DNA of 64,000 nucleotides from Sphingobacterium sp. CZ-2 (GTDB lineage Bacteria > Bacteroidota > Bacteroidia > Sphingobacteriales > Sphingobacteriaceae), in the NCBI RefSeq assembly GCF_004526235.1, contig NZ_CP038159.1, positions 2,914,001 through 2,978,000 of the forward strand. The letters run 5' to 3'. The notes under the pieces were generated by a model. The model was not told the DNA's origin and searched no databases. It saw nothing but the letters and a program-made list of their open reading frames with translations. Shown piece by piece: positions 42,219 to 52,937 of this stretch (the stretch's first letter is position 1; the number at the start of each line of letters is the position of its first letter). Made by a program: the position numbers and the translations under genes.

Positions 42219-45200
42219 TACCATATTCTTCTTTGAAATAAAGCGTTGGTTGAAGCAACCTGTGTTTTATGTCTATTGTGCCATTTATTTTGGATTGGCT
42301 TTGTTTACCTCTTTATCCAACTTGGGAGCTTTTGATGGTGTTACTTCCACCACAACCAATCCAATTTATATCAATGCACCTTTAAGTATTGCGGCATTTT
42401 TTAATTCATTTGCCACATTGATCTATTTTCTGTTGCCTACCATTGTTGGAGCATCGGTGGCCAGGGATTACATGTACAATGTGCATACCCTTTTATTTTC
42501 TTATCCTTTAAATAAACCCACCTACTTATCGGCAAAATTCCTGAGCTCTTTGGTCATGGTGACCATCATAGCCCTATTATGTGCCTTAGGTTATTATGCT
42601 GCTCAATTTTTCCCTAATATTAATGCTCAATTATTGGGACCTAACAATTTTAGGGCTTATGTAGAAGGATTTTTTGCGACCATATTCCCGAATTTTCTGT
42701 TGTTTGGCAGTATCATCTTCGCCTTGGTCACTTTTACAAGGAGTATCTATGTAGGGTTTATTGCCGTATTGATCCTCTTATTGCTTCAAAGCTTGTTGGA
42801 TATCTATACGCGCGATGTGGACAATCGGTATATGGTGGCCCTACTAGATCCTTTTGGTTTTGAACCGATCCAGTATTATACCAAATATTGGAGTGTGAAT
42901 GAGCGAAATGTCAACCTCTTGCCAATCAAAGGTGTCCTGCTCTATAACCGATTGATCTGGATGGGGGTAGCTTTGATCATCTTAACTTTTGTCTATAAAA
43001 CCTTCAGCTTTTCCCAATCGGCCTTTACGTTCAAACGCGCAAAAGAGGGAATCAGAACCGTAAAAGATAATTTCGGAAGTATCATTACGATCAATCTTCC
43101 TAAGGTTACTTATAACCATGGTTTCTGGGATAACCTGAAATTAAGTTGGCGGATTTCACATATCGATTATAAATTCCTGATTCGGAATTGGACTTTTTAT
43201 ATCCTCATGGCATTTGCCTTTTTGTTCGTATTGATGGCCTTGAGCATCAGTGGACAATTGTATGGAACCACGACTTATCCGGTTACTTGGCAGATGTTGC
43301 AAACCATGTCCGGCATGTACCAGTTCTTCTTGTTGATCATGGTGATGCTATTTGCCGGTATGTTGATCCAACGTTCCAGACAAGCGAATATGAACCTGTT
43401 GTTGGATGCTACTTCGGTACCAAACTGGGTACAGCTCCTTTCAAAGGCTTTGGCTTTGTACAAAATGGTACTCACTGTTTTTACCGTCAGTTTATTGAAT
43501 GGTTTGATCTATCAGATCTATCAAGGATATTATCATTTCGAAATCGGGCACTACCTTTATGAAATCTATGTGTTGGGCAGTTTGTCCTTTATTTTTCTGA
43601 TCCTTTTTGCACTTTTTGTCCATAGCTTCTTTAAGAACTATTTTATCGGATTTATCATCTGCCTTTTTGTGATTATTGGTGCACCATTTTTACCTCAGAT
43701 CGGCGTAGAGCAACGTATATTTATTTTTAATGCCGATCCGGGATTTGACTATTCGGATATGAATGGCTATGGAAATCTAAGACCTTTCCTATATTATCGA
43801 TTATATTGGATGTTGTTAGGGCTTGTCTTGTTTGCCATCACCCTGGTATTCTGGCGAAGAGGTATTGTTTCGGGTATCAAAGAAAAGTTTGCTTTAGCGA
43901 TGAACCGCTTTAAACCAGCCATTGCTATCCCTATGTTGATTAGTTTAGTTGCTTTTGTGGGGTTAGGTTATGCGATCTATCACCATAATAATATAGCGGA
44001 ACCTTTTCTTTCCTCCAAAGATTATGAACTGCAGCGGGTTGATTACGAGAAGAAATACAAAAAATACAGTTTAATGCCTGCTCCTCGGTTGACGGGTGTG
44101 TTTGTGGAGGTGGATATGGATCCCAAAAACAGAAACTTGTTCATCAATGGGCGTTTTACCTACCAGAATAAAACCGATCAAGCTATCGACTCGATTTTCC
44201 TGAATTATTCAGAAGGTGATCTGCTTACAGATATCCATTTTAAGAACAATGCCCAAGAAGTCCTGAACGATAGTGTACTCCATGTGCGACTTTATAAACT
44301 CGCTCAACCATTGATGCCGGGTGATAGCATGGAGGTGGTTTATCAGATCAAGAATAAGCCACATACTTTTCTCGATGATCGTTCAGAAGTGATTCGAAAC
44401 GGTACATTTTTCAATAATAGTATCTTCCCATCGCTTACTTATGTGCATATGGCGGAAGTTGAGAACAACGATGTTCGTGCTAAATATGGATTGCCTCCAA
44501 AGGATCGCATGGCGGATCCTAGAGACAGCAGTAAATTAGGAAATAATTACATCAGCCAAGATGCCGATTGGATCAATTTTGAAGCGATATTGAGCACCAA
44601 TACCGATCAGATTGCCATTGCACCTGGATACCTGCAAAAGGAATGGGAAAAAGATGGGAAGCGTTATTTCCATTATAAAATGGATGCACCTATCCTCAAT
44701 TTCTATGCCTTCATTTCTGCTAAATTCAACGTGAAGAAAGAGAAGTATAAAGGCAAGGATTTGGAGATTTATTACCATGCCTTCCACGATTTCAACTTGG
44801 ATCGCATGATGGCTTCCATGAAAAAATCCTTGGATTATTATGAAGCTAACTATAGTCCTTATCAATTCAATCAAATGCGTGTGATCGAGTTCCCTAAAAC
44901 TATGGGTACTTTTGCGCAGGCATTCGCCAATACAGTTCCTTTTTCGGAAGCCATCGGTTTTATTGCAAAAATCGATGAAAGCAAGGAGGATGCGGTCGAT
45001 TATCCGTATTCAGTTACTGCGCATGAATTTGCACACCAATGGTGGGCGCATCAAGTGATTGGTGCACAGGTAAAAGGGGCAACCATGATGTCGGAATCCC
45101 TATCAGAATATAGCTCGTTAAAGGTGTTGGAGCAAACGTATGGGAAGGGACAGATGCGTAGATACTTGAAAGATGCCTTGGATTCATACCTTCAGGGTAG

Positions 45201-45873
45201 AGCAGCAGAGCACTTAGGGGAAAATCCATTGATGTTCAATGAAAACCAAGGTTATATCCATTATAACAAGGGTTCTGTGGTGATGTATGCCATGAGTGAA
45301 TACCTCGGGGAGAAGCCATTCAATAACTTTTTGAAAGAATACTTGAACAGGACGGCCTTTCAAAACCCGCCATATACTACTTCGTTGGAATTTGTTGGTC
45401 TATTGAGACAGCATACGCCAGATTCTTTGCAATACCTCATCAAGGATATGTTCGAAACCATCACGCTTTATGATAATAAAGTCAATGATGTGACCGTAAA
45501 GGATCTTAAAAATGGTAAATACGAGTTGACCATGGATTTCCAGGTATCCAAATATAGAACCGACCCGAAAGGGAAGGAGGTCTTTGAGGATGTGAAAGGT
45601 ACGATGCTGAAAGGGAAAGATGGAAAAGAGGAAATTAAGTCATTGCCTTTGCAGGATTACGTGGAGATTGCGGTTTATGGGAATAAGAAAGAGGGGAAAG
45701 CTTCCAAAAAGATGGAAGATAATCCGATCTATTCGAAGAAAGTGAAGATTGATAAGATCAATAATAAGGTGAAATTGATCTTGGATCAAAAGCCGATTGA
45801 AGTGGGTGTGGATCCGAATAACATTTTGATCGATAGGAATTCCAGTGATAATCGGATGATGGTGAAGAATTAA
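42211..45873 (+). CDS. ABC-2 permease fused to an M1-family aminopeptidase
   Basis: The 1220-residue polypeptide has two permease halves with many membrane helices (about 15-270 and 320-590) and a C-terminal periplasmic M1 zinc metallopeptidase domain (about 640-1100). The zinc site is His938-Glu939-x-x-His942 (HEFAHQWWAHQ) with Glu962 in the MSESLSEYS segment as the probable third ligand. The GxMEN substrate-recognition motif of M1 enzymes is not evident; the equivalent position reads GTFAQAFANTVPFSE. The protein is tied to the ABC ATPase by overlap. The fusion is known from Bacteroidota; a combined export and trimming role is inferred. Confidence 0.9.
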   Translation: MFSTIFFFEIKRWLKQPVFYVYCAIYFGLALFTSLSNLGAFDGVTSTTTNPIYINAPLSIAAFFNSFATLIYFLLPTIVGASVARDYMYNVHTLLFSYPLNKPTYLSAKFLSSLVMVTIIALLCALGYYAAQFFPNINAQLLGPNNFRAYVEGFFATIFPNFLLFGSIIFALVTFTRSIYVGFIAVLILLLLQSLLDIYTRDVDNRYMVALLDPFGFEPIQYYTKYWSVNERNVNLLPIKGVLLYNRLIWMGVALIILTFVYKTFSFSQSAFTFKRAKEGIRTVKDNFGSIITINLPKVTYNHGFWDNLKLSWRISHIDYKFLIRNWTFYILMAFAFLFVLMALSISGQLYGTTTYPVTWQMLQTMSGMYQFFLLIMVMLFAGMLIQRSRQANMNLLLDATSVPNWVQLLSKALALYKMVLTVFTVSLLNGLIYQIYQGYYHFEIGHYLYEIYVLGSLSFIFLILFALFVHSFFKNYFIGFIICLFVIIGAPFLPQIGVEQRIFIFNADPGFDYSDMNGYGNLRPFLYYRLYWMLLGLVLFAITLVFWRRGIVSGIKEKFALAMNRFKPAIAIPMLISLVAFVGLGYAIYHHNNIAEPFLSSKDYELQRVDYEKKYKKYSLMPAPRLTGVFVEVDMDPKNRNLFINGRFTYQNKTDQAIDSIFLNYSEGDLLTDIHFKNNAQEVLNDSVLHVRLYKLAQPLMPGDSMEVVYQIKNKPHTFLDDRSEVIRNGTFFNNSIFPSLTYVHMAEVENNDVRAKYGLPPKDRMADPRDSSKLGNNYISQDADWINFEAILSTNTDQIAIAPGYLQKEWEKDGKRYFHYKMDAPILNFYAFISAKFNVKKEKYKGKDLEIYYHAFHDFNLDRMMASMKKSLDYYEANYSPYQFNQMRVIEFPKTMGTFAQAFANTVPFSEAIGFIAKIDESKEDAVDYPYSVTAHEFAHQWWAHQVIGAQVKGATMMSESLSEYSSLKVLEQTYGKGQMRRYLKDALDSYLQGRAAEHLGENPLMFNENQGYIHYNKGSVVMYAMSEYLGEKPFNNFLKEYLNRTAFQNPPYTTSLEFVGLLRQHTPDSLQYLIKDMFETITLYDNKVNDVTVKDLKNGKYELTMDFQVSKYRTDPKGKEVFEDVKGTMLKGKDGKEEIKSLPLQDYVEIAVYGNKKEGKASKKMEDNPIYSKKVKIDKINNKVKLILDQKPIEVGVDPNNILIDRNSSDNRMMVKN

Positions 45874-45894
45874 ATTATGTACCTTTGGCATTCA

Positions 45895-45902
45895 TAGTTT
45901 TG
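45895..45902 (+). promoter_or_regulatory. TAnnTTTG element of the AAA ATPase gene, 4 nt from the start codon
   Basis: TAGTTTTG, then AACC, then the ATG at 45907. A second copy, TACCTTTG, lies at 45880-45887, giving tandem elements 15 bases apart. Confidence 0.6.
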
Positions 45903-45906
45903 AACC

Positions 45907-46614
45907 ATGCATATACAGGATTTAATTATTAAGGATAAGGAGGCGATTGATATTCAGGATGTGTTCTTGAGTGATAGCAATCGGGAGAGTATTAATCAAT
46001 TGATTAAGGAAAATCTTTATGTGGAGGAATTAAGTCGCTATGGATTACCTGTAAGCAATAAGATATTGTTGTATGGTAGTTCGGGATGTGGCAAAACGAC
46101 CAGTGCCAAAGGTATTGCAAAAGCCTTGGGAAAACCCTTGATTATCTTGAATTTAAGCAATGTGATCAATGCCCGGATTGGTGAGACCTCGCAGCATTTA
46201 AAGCAGGTTTTTGATCGGGCTGGAAGGGATAAAGCCGTTTTGTTCTTGGATGAATTTGATCAGATTGGTAAGGCTAGGGGCGAGGATGAGAATGATGTTG
46301 GGGAGATGCGTAGGTTGGTGAATACCTTGATTCAATTGATTGATTATTTTCCGGAGGATTGTGTGTTGATTGCTGCAAGTAATCATGTGGATATTATTGA
46401 TTCTGCGTTGATCAGGAGGTTTCAGTTGAGGTTGTCGTATGAAATGCCAATTCGGGAGGCCTTGGATGATTATTATGATAAGTTGTTGGTTAGGTTTCCT
46501 GCTGATCTGCATCCTGAAGAAAGGATCTATGGGATTTCCTATGCGGAAGCAAAAGATTTTGCTTTGAAGGAAGTGAAGAAAAAGTTGATCGAGCAGCTGG
46601 AAGGGAAGGGATAA
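45907..46614 (+). CDS. Stand-alone AAA-family ATPase
   Basis: The 235-residue cytoplasmic protein is a single AAA domain: Walker A GSSGCGKTT (57-65), Walker B LFLDEFD (112-118), sensor 1 AASN and an arginine-finger region SALIRRFQLR. The helical N terminus is short (about 50 residues) and the C-terminal lid is small, as in ATPases that work with a partner protein (for example substrate-remodelling or subtilase-associated ATPases). No partner gene lies beside it. It is transcribed alone from a promoter abutting its ATG and faces the second nested repeat. Confidence 0.86.
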   Translation: MHIQDLIIKDKEAIDIQDVFLSDSNRESINQLIKENLYVEELSRYGLPVSNKILLYGSSGCGKTTSAKGIAKALGKPLIILNLSNVINARIGETSQHLKQVFDRAGRDKAVLFLDEFDQIGKARGEDENDVGEMRRLVNTLIQLIDYFPEDCVLIAASNHVDIIDSALIRRFQLRLSYEMPIREALDDYYDKLLVRFPADLHPEERIYGISYAEAKDFALKEVKKKLIEQLEGKG

Positions 46615-46638
46615 ACGTATTTACGAAAGCTTTTTAAA

Positions 46639-46888
46639 CGTAATTGCGAGGAACCTAAAACGTCATTGCGAGGGAGAATACGTCATTGCGAGGAACGAAG
46701 CAATCTTTCTTTAATGTCATCCTTTCTTTTTTTGTCATCCTGAGCGTAGTCGAAGGATCTGTACGGGTACAAACGAACAGATGGTTCGACTACGCTCACC
46801 ATGACATGGCTAAAGATTGCTTCGTCGTGCCTCCTCGCAATGACGCAAACTCGTCCTCGCAATGAAGCATATTTCGCAATGACGCAAT
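46639..46888. repeat. Nested palindromic intergenic repeat, copy 2
   Basis: The convergent gap between the AAA ATPase and the ABC-F gene contains the outer arms CGTCATTGCGAGGAACGAAG (from 46681) and CTCCTCGCAATGACG (ending 46845), and the inner arms TGTCATCCTGAGCGTAGTC (from 46733) and GACTACGCTCACCATGACA (ending 46806). Two extra left-arm fragments (from 46639 and 46661) and two right-arm fragments (to 46888) flank it. Confidence 0.93.
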
Positions 46889-46898
46889 ACCAGATTAC

Positions 46899-48539
<1,641 letters not shown>

Positions 48540-48584
48540 TTATTTCTTGATAATTAGAACAGTATTCCTAGCTGGGAATTTGGC

Positions 48585-49556
48585 CTAGATTTTCTCCAAT
48601 TCCAAGGAAAGGGCTTTCAGATCTTGCTTCATCAGATTGATGTTTGATTCTAACTGGTCATACATATCCGCACGGTTTTCCAGTTGCTCACTGCTATATT
48701 TTCCGCCCGTACCAAAATACAAATCCAATAGTTCCTGTTCCGGCTTCTTGTTGATCTGCCCAAAACTCGTCCATTTTTGAACAATCTGCTCACGCAAGGA
48801 ATTATTTAAACCATTTTCTGGGCTCTTATAATTTAGGTAATACCATACTGCAGGAGGGAAGTTCTGGGAAACGGGCGAGCCAAACCAGATATCCTTTAAT
48901 GCATTCCGTTTATGATGGAATTCTATGGATTCATCGTTCATCAACATCATCACCCCAAAAGTAGCTTCTGCCAAACCCGTACTGATGCCCACAACAGAAC
49001 TGGCTTTGTCATTTTTGATGATCCCTTCCGTTAAAATGGCGCCTAAGGCGCCCACCACAATCGCACTGATGGTCAGTTTCGATTCCCGTTCATTACTCCT
49101 TCCGATCAGGTAATTTGCAATCTGGCTGGTGCGCTCCTCTTCACAATCCATTTCCGAGGAAATAGCTGAAATCTCCAGAGAAGACATATTGATCTTATGA
49201 TCGATTTCCTGTTTAAGTTCCAAAATCTCCACTCGATATTGCAGATCTTCCTTGCTTTTTGGGTTCGCTCGCAATTCAGCATACCGGGTAATGGTATTCA
49301 GGATGCCAATGGCGTTTGCCATGTTCAGATTGTTGAAAGACAGGCGATCCTTTAGCAATGGCGATATCACGCGTTCATGTAAGGGAATAGGGAGGCTATC
49401 CAAACTATATTGATAGATGTTCTGCTGGTTACAGTTGCTATGTTGAAGCAAATCCTTAATCTCCAAATTTTTCATGCTTCGGCAAGAGGAAAGCAGCCCA
49501 ATTGTTAACATAAAAGGCAGAAGAATTTTAATTCGATGCAAAGTTAGTGTAGGCAT
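48585..49556 (-). CDS. Uncharacterised lipoprotein (323 residues)
   Basis: I start at the ATG at 49556 because it gives a compact lipoprotein signal (MPTLTLHRIKILLPFMLTIG) with lipobox LSSC and Cys25; an upstream start at 49604 would add 16 residues. The mature protein is largely helical, with coiled-coil-like stretches (DLQYRVEILELKQEIDHK, and a C-terminal LESNINLMKQDLKALSLELEK), and a small hydrophobic stretch in the middle (AIVVGALGAILTEG). I recognise no domain. It stands alone, divergent from the alanine/glycine symporter gene, and the ABC-F gene follows in the same direction. Confidence 0.7.
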   Translation of the reverse strand: MPTLTLHRIKILLPFMLTIGLLSSCRSMKNLEIKDLLQHSNCNQQNIYQYSLDSLPIPLHERVISPLLKDRLSFNNLNMANAIGILNTITRYAELRANPKSKEDLQYRVEILELKQEIDHKINMSSLEISAISSEMDCEEERTSQIANYLIGRSNERESKLTISAIVVGALGAILTEGIIKNDKASSVVGISTGLAEATFGVMMLMNDESIEFHHKRNALKDIWFGSPVSQNFPPAVWYYLNYKSPENGLNNSLREQIVQKWTSFGQINKKPEQELLDLYFGTGGKYSSEQLENRADMYDQLESNINLMKQDLKALSLELEKI

Positions 49557-49719
49557 AATCAATCGGGTTATTGTTAGAGTAATTAACTTGAATAGATTCC
49601 GCACTCAAATATGGAATAAAAGTATGATAAAATTAAAAAAAATGATTTTTGCCGATGATTTCTCAAAAAATTAGTTTCTTTACAATGTTTTATGATAAAT
49701 AACTCAATAAACCAAATTA

Positions 49720-51177
49720 ATGGATAATTTTATTTCAACCTTCTCCGGACTAGTCTGGAGTGAAGTCTTTATAGGTCTTTGTTTAATTACAGGGCTTTAT
49801 TTTTCAATCCGAACCGGCTTTCTTCAAGTAACCTACCTCAAGGATATGCTTCGGCTTTTATTTGCCAAAAAGAAATCTGATGAAGGGATTTCCTCCTTTC
49901 AGGCGTTTGCATTGGCCATATCCGGTCGTGTGGGTACCGGAAATATTATCGGGGTAGCAACAGCGATCTTTTATGGAGGTCCGGGGGCGATTTTTTGGAT
50001 GTGGATTATTGCCTTTTTAGGATCTGCTTCTGCTTTTGTGGAAGCAATGCTTGGGCAGTTATATAAACGGAAGGAAGGAAACGAATTCCGTGGTGGTCCG
50101 GCTTATTATATTGAAAAAGGATTAGGTGTTAAATGGTATGCTATTCTATTTGCGGTGTTGACCGTAATCAGTGCTGGGTTATTATTGCCTGGTGTTCAAA
50201 GTAATGCTATTGCATCATCTGCATTTAATGCCTTTGAAATTCCGACCAATTACACAGGTATTGGCATTGTGATACTTTTGGTACTCATCATTTTTGGAGG
50301 TGTTAAGCGATTGGGGACTGTAGCTGAATATGTGGTCCCATTTATGGCAGGAGGGTATATCCTAATGACCTTGATCATCATCGGAATGAATTACCAACAG
50401 ATCCCAGAGGTGTTTTCCTTGATCTTCCGATCGGCATTTAGTGTGGATGCTACTTTTGGTGGAATTATAGGAATGGCGATTGCTTGGGGGGTAAAAAGGG
50501 GGATATATTCCAACGAAGCAGGGCAGGGTACTGCTCCTCATGCTGCAGCAGCAGCAGAGGTTAACCATCCTGCACAACAAGGACTTGTCCAAGCATTTTC
50601 TGTTTATGTAGATACGTTATTTGTTTGTACAGCTACCGCTTTGATGATCCTGTTCACTGGGATGTATAATGTAACAGAAGTTGATGCGGCGGGTAAAGCA
50701 ACTACATTTATTACTGAAAATCTTCCAGGAGTAGATTATAATGGATTTACGCAGGCCGCTATTTCCCATCATTTTCCTGGTTTTGGAAATGAATTTGTAG
50801 CTATCGCTTTATTTTTCTTTGCTTTTACCACCATTATGGCGTATTTCTATTATGCAGATACCAATATTGCCTACTTGATCAAAAATGAAAGAGCCAAAAA
50901 GATTGTTGGATTACTTTTTAAGGTCGTATTTCTTTCTACGGTTTATTTTGGTACTATCCGTAAAGCTGATACGGCTTGGGCGATAGGTGATGTGGGTGTG
51001 GGATTGATGGCTTGGGTCAATATAATCGCTATTTTATTAATGAGTAAAATTGCCATGAAGGTATGGAAGGACTATAAAGAACAGCGCAAGCGCGGGATCG
51101 AAGATCCAACTTTTGATCCAAAAGCTATTGGAATCAAGAATGCTGACTTCTGGGAAGAAAACAATGAAAAAAAATAA
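49720..51177 (+). CDS. Alanine/glycine:cation symporter family protein
   Basis: The 485-residue membrane protein has the AGCS family pattern: roughly eleven membrane helices, the GRVGTGNIIGVATAIFYGGP signature in the first third, FRGGPAYYIEKGLG, and the SNEAGQGTAPHAAAAAE motif. It imports alanine or glycine with sodium or protons across the inner membrane. It is a single gene ended by a strong terminator. The preceding gap (49557-49719) holds no obvious TAnnTTTG. Confidence 0.92.
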   Translation: MDNFISTFSGLVWSEVFIGLCLITGLYFSIRTGFLQVTYLKDMLRLLFAKKKSDEGISSFQAFALAISGRVGTGNIIGVATAIFYGGPGAIFWMWIIAFLGSASAFVEAMLGQLYKRKEGNEFRGGPAYYIEKGLGVKWYAILFAVLTVISAGLLLPGVQSNAIASSAFNAFEIPTNYTGIGIVILLVLIIFGGVKRLGTVAEYVVPFMAGGYILMTLIIIGMNYQQIPEVFSLIFRSAFSVDATFGGIIGMAIAWGVKRGIYSNEAGQGTAPHAAAAAEVNHPAQQGLVQAFSVYVDTLFVCTATALMILFTGMYNVTEVDAAGKATTFITENLPGVDYNGFTQAAISHHFPGFGNEFVAIALFFFAFTTIMAYFYYADTNIAYLIKNERAKKIVGLLFKVVFLSTVYFGTIRKADTAWAIGDVGVGLMAWVNIIAILLMSKIAMKVWKDYKEQRKRGIEDPTFDPKAIGIKNADFWEENNEKK

Positions 51178-51223
51178 AAGACACTTATTAGTTCAATCAG
51201 CTATCTGAATTTAGGATATAAAT

Positions 51224-51256
51224 AAAGGGGCTATTTCAATGGAAATAGCCCCTTTA
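51224..51256. terminator. Bidirectional terminator after the symporter gene
   Basis: AAAGGGGCTATTTC pairs with GAAATAGCCCCTTT around a short loop and is flanked by A- and T-rich sequence. On the minus strand it lies 16 bases past the stop of the small 29-residue ORF. Confidence 0.88.
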
Positions 51257-51271
51257 CTGTTTTAAAATGAC

Positions 51272-51361
51272 TTAACGTATACCAAAGCAAGTTGTTGCAA
51301 ATACGAGAACGAAAGCCACAACTAGTAAGAGTACTAAAGTGGTCAAGGGTGTCCTTTTCAT
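51272..51361 (-). CDS. Possible 29-residue single-helix membrane peptide
   Basis: An ATG at 51361 on the minus strand opens a 29-codon frame: MKRTPL, a hydrophobic helix of about 17 residues (TLVLLLVVAFVLVFATT), then CFGIR and a stop. Its positively charged start, single membrane helix and immediately downstream terminator are what a small membrane protein would have. The gap of 337 bases around it holds no other gene. It may be spurious, because short frames like this occur by chance. No family is recognised. Confidence 0.4.
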   Translation of the reverse strand: MKRTPLTTLVLLLVVAFVLVFATTCFGIR

Positions 51362-51480
51362 GTTAGTTTATCATTAAGTTTAAAATGGTGATGTTCTTAA
51401 AGTTACATATATTTTTTTACCAATGAAATAATAATTAATTAAAATTAAATATGGATTTATAGATTCTGATGATAATGTGC

Positions 51481-51488
51481 TACTTTTG
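51481..51488 (+). promoter_or_regulatory. TAnnTTTG element of the NhaC-type antiporter gene
   Basis: TACTTTTG lies 26 bases before the ATG at 51515. Confidence 0.5.
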
Positions 51489-51514
51489 AACCACGTAAAT
51501 ATTAATCTAGGCTT

Positions 51515-52840
51515 ATGAAAGAAGGCAGATTTTGGGCCTTACTACCTTTATTGTTTTTTGTAGTAATCTATTTTGCAGGCTCTTATATATTGGGTGATTT
51601 TTATGCATTACCCGTTTTGGTCGTTTTTGTATTGGCATTATTTGTAGCATTTTTCCAATTCCCTAAGATCACATTCCAAGAAAAATTGAAGGGTTTTGCC
51701 CAGGGAGCAGGAAATGAGAACATCCTGATCATGATCTTGATTTTCTTATTGGCAGGCGCTTTTGGTGAAGTCTCCAAGAATATCGGTGCCATATCCTCTA
51801 CCATCAATTTTGCGCTTACTTATGTTCCGTCGCAATTTGTGATTGCCGGTTTGTTTCTGGTTTCCTGTTTTATTTCCACTTCTTTAGGAACTTCTGTTGG
51901 AACCATCGTGGCTTTGGCACCCATTGCTGTAGGATTGGAAAACAACATCGAAGGGATTATGGCAATCGCCTTGGCCGCAGTTATTGGAGGGGCCATGTTT
52001 GGGGATAACCTTTCCTTTATTTCTGATACGACCATTGCCGCAACCCGGACCCAAGGAATAGGCATGAAGGAGAAATTTAAGGTAAATTTCCGGATGGTAT
52101 TACCTGTGGCTATCCTTGTTTTTATTATTTACAGTGTGATGGGTTGGCAAATGTTGGCAGATGCTGAAGATATCAAAGTCGGTTCATTTGAACTCATCAA
52201 AATAGTGCCGTATGTATTGGTTTTTGTATTGGCTTTACTAGGGGTCAATGTGATCTGGACCCTAGGCATTGGCATTGTGTTCGCCGGCTTGATTGGTTTC
52301 TTTACCCAATCCATTGATTTCTTAGGATTTTTAAAATCCATTAACGATGGTTTTGCAGGGATGTTCGAACTGAGTATATTATGCTTGATCATTGGTGGGG
52401 TAGTGGGTATTATCCGGATGAACGGTGGTATTGAATTTTTATTGAACATGGTCACCAAAAGGATCAATTCTAAAAGGGCTGCTGAGCTTGGTATTGCCTT
52501 TCTGGTATCCCTGGTCAATTTAGCCATTGCCAACAATACCATTACCATCGTTATCGTGGGGCCCATTGCCAAGGAGATTTCCGATAAGAACCAATTGGAG
52601 GGGAGCCGGGTGGCGAGTATTTTGGATACGGTTTCCTGTTTTATCCAGGGCATAGTGCCCTACGGAGCACAAATATTGGCCGCTATGGCAGCAGCCAATG
52701 TGCTTTTATCCGAAAAAAATCTACCGCTGATGTCTCCAGTTGATGTCATGCAATATTTATACTATCCATTTTTAATGGGTATAGTAACCTTTTTGGTTAT
52801 TATCTTCAAGAAACGCCAGGCAAACACTCAAACCGGTTAA
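51515..52840 (+). CDS. NhaC-family Na+/H+ antiporter
   Basis: The 441-residue inner-membrane protein has about eleven helices and the NhaC-type features: a STSLGTSVGTIVALAPIAVG re-entrant-like segment, GAMFGDNLSFISDTTIAATRTQG and a final ISDKNQLEGSRVASILDT motif. Members exchange sodium for protons, or amino acids in some branches. It has its own TAnnTTTG promoter and is followed on the same strand by the TlpA-like gene after 97 bases. A role in pH or sodium homeostasis is likely. Confidence 0.9.
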   Translation: MKEGRFWALLPLLFFVVIYFAGSYILGDFYALPVLVVFVLALFVAFFQFPKITFQEKLKGFAQGAGNENILIMILIFLLAGAFGEVSKNIGAISSTINFALTYVPSQFVIAGLFLVSCFISTSLGTSVGTIVALAPIAVGLENNIEGIMAIALAAVIGGAMFGDNLSFISDTTIAATRTQGIGMKEKFKVNFRMVLPVAILVFIIYSVMGWQMLADAEDIKVGSFELIKIVPYVLVFVLALLGVNVIWTLGIGIVFAGLIGFFTQSIDFLGFLKSINDGFAGMFELSILCLIIGGVVGIIRMNGGIEFLLNMVTKRINSKRAAELGIAFLVSLVNLAIANNTITIVIVGPIAKEISDKNQLEGSRVASILDTVSCFIQGIVPYGAQILAAMAAANVLLSEKNLPLMSPVDVMQYLYYPFLMGIVTFLVIIFKKRQANTQTG

Positions 52841-52937
52841 AACCTGAATGCGAAGCCTATATGAACGTTTTTCAAATTTCTACGAAAAAATCGTATTTTT
52901 ATTAAAAGTATATATTTTTATTGAAAATCTAATTATT

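Noticed and set aside
45907..46614. AAA ATPase as part of an antiviral defence system
   Set aside because: No protease, nuclease, toxin or other defence gene is adjacent. The neighbours are an ABC transporter and a translation factor.
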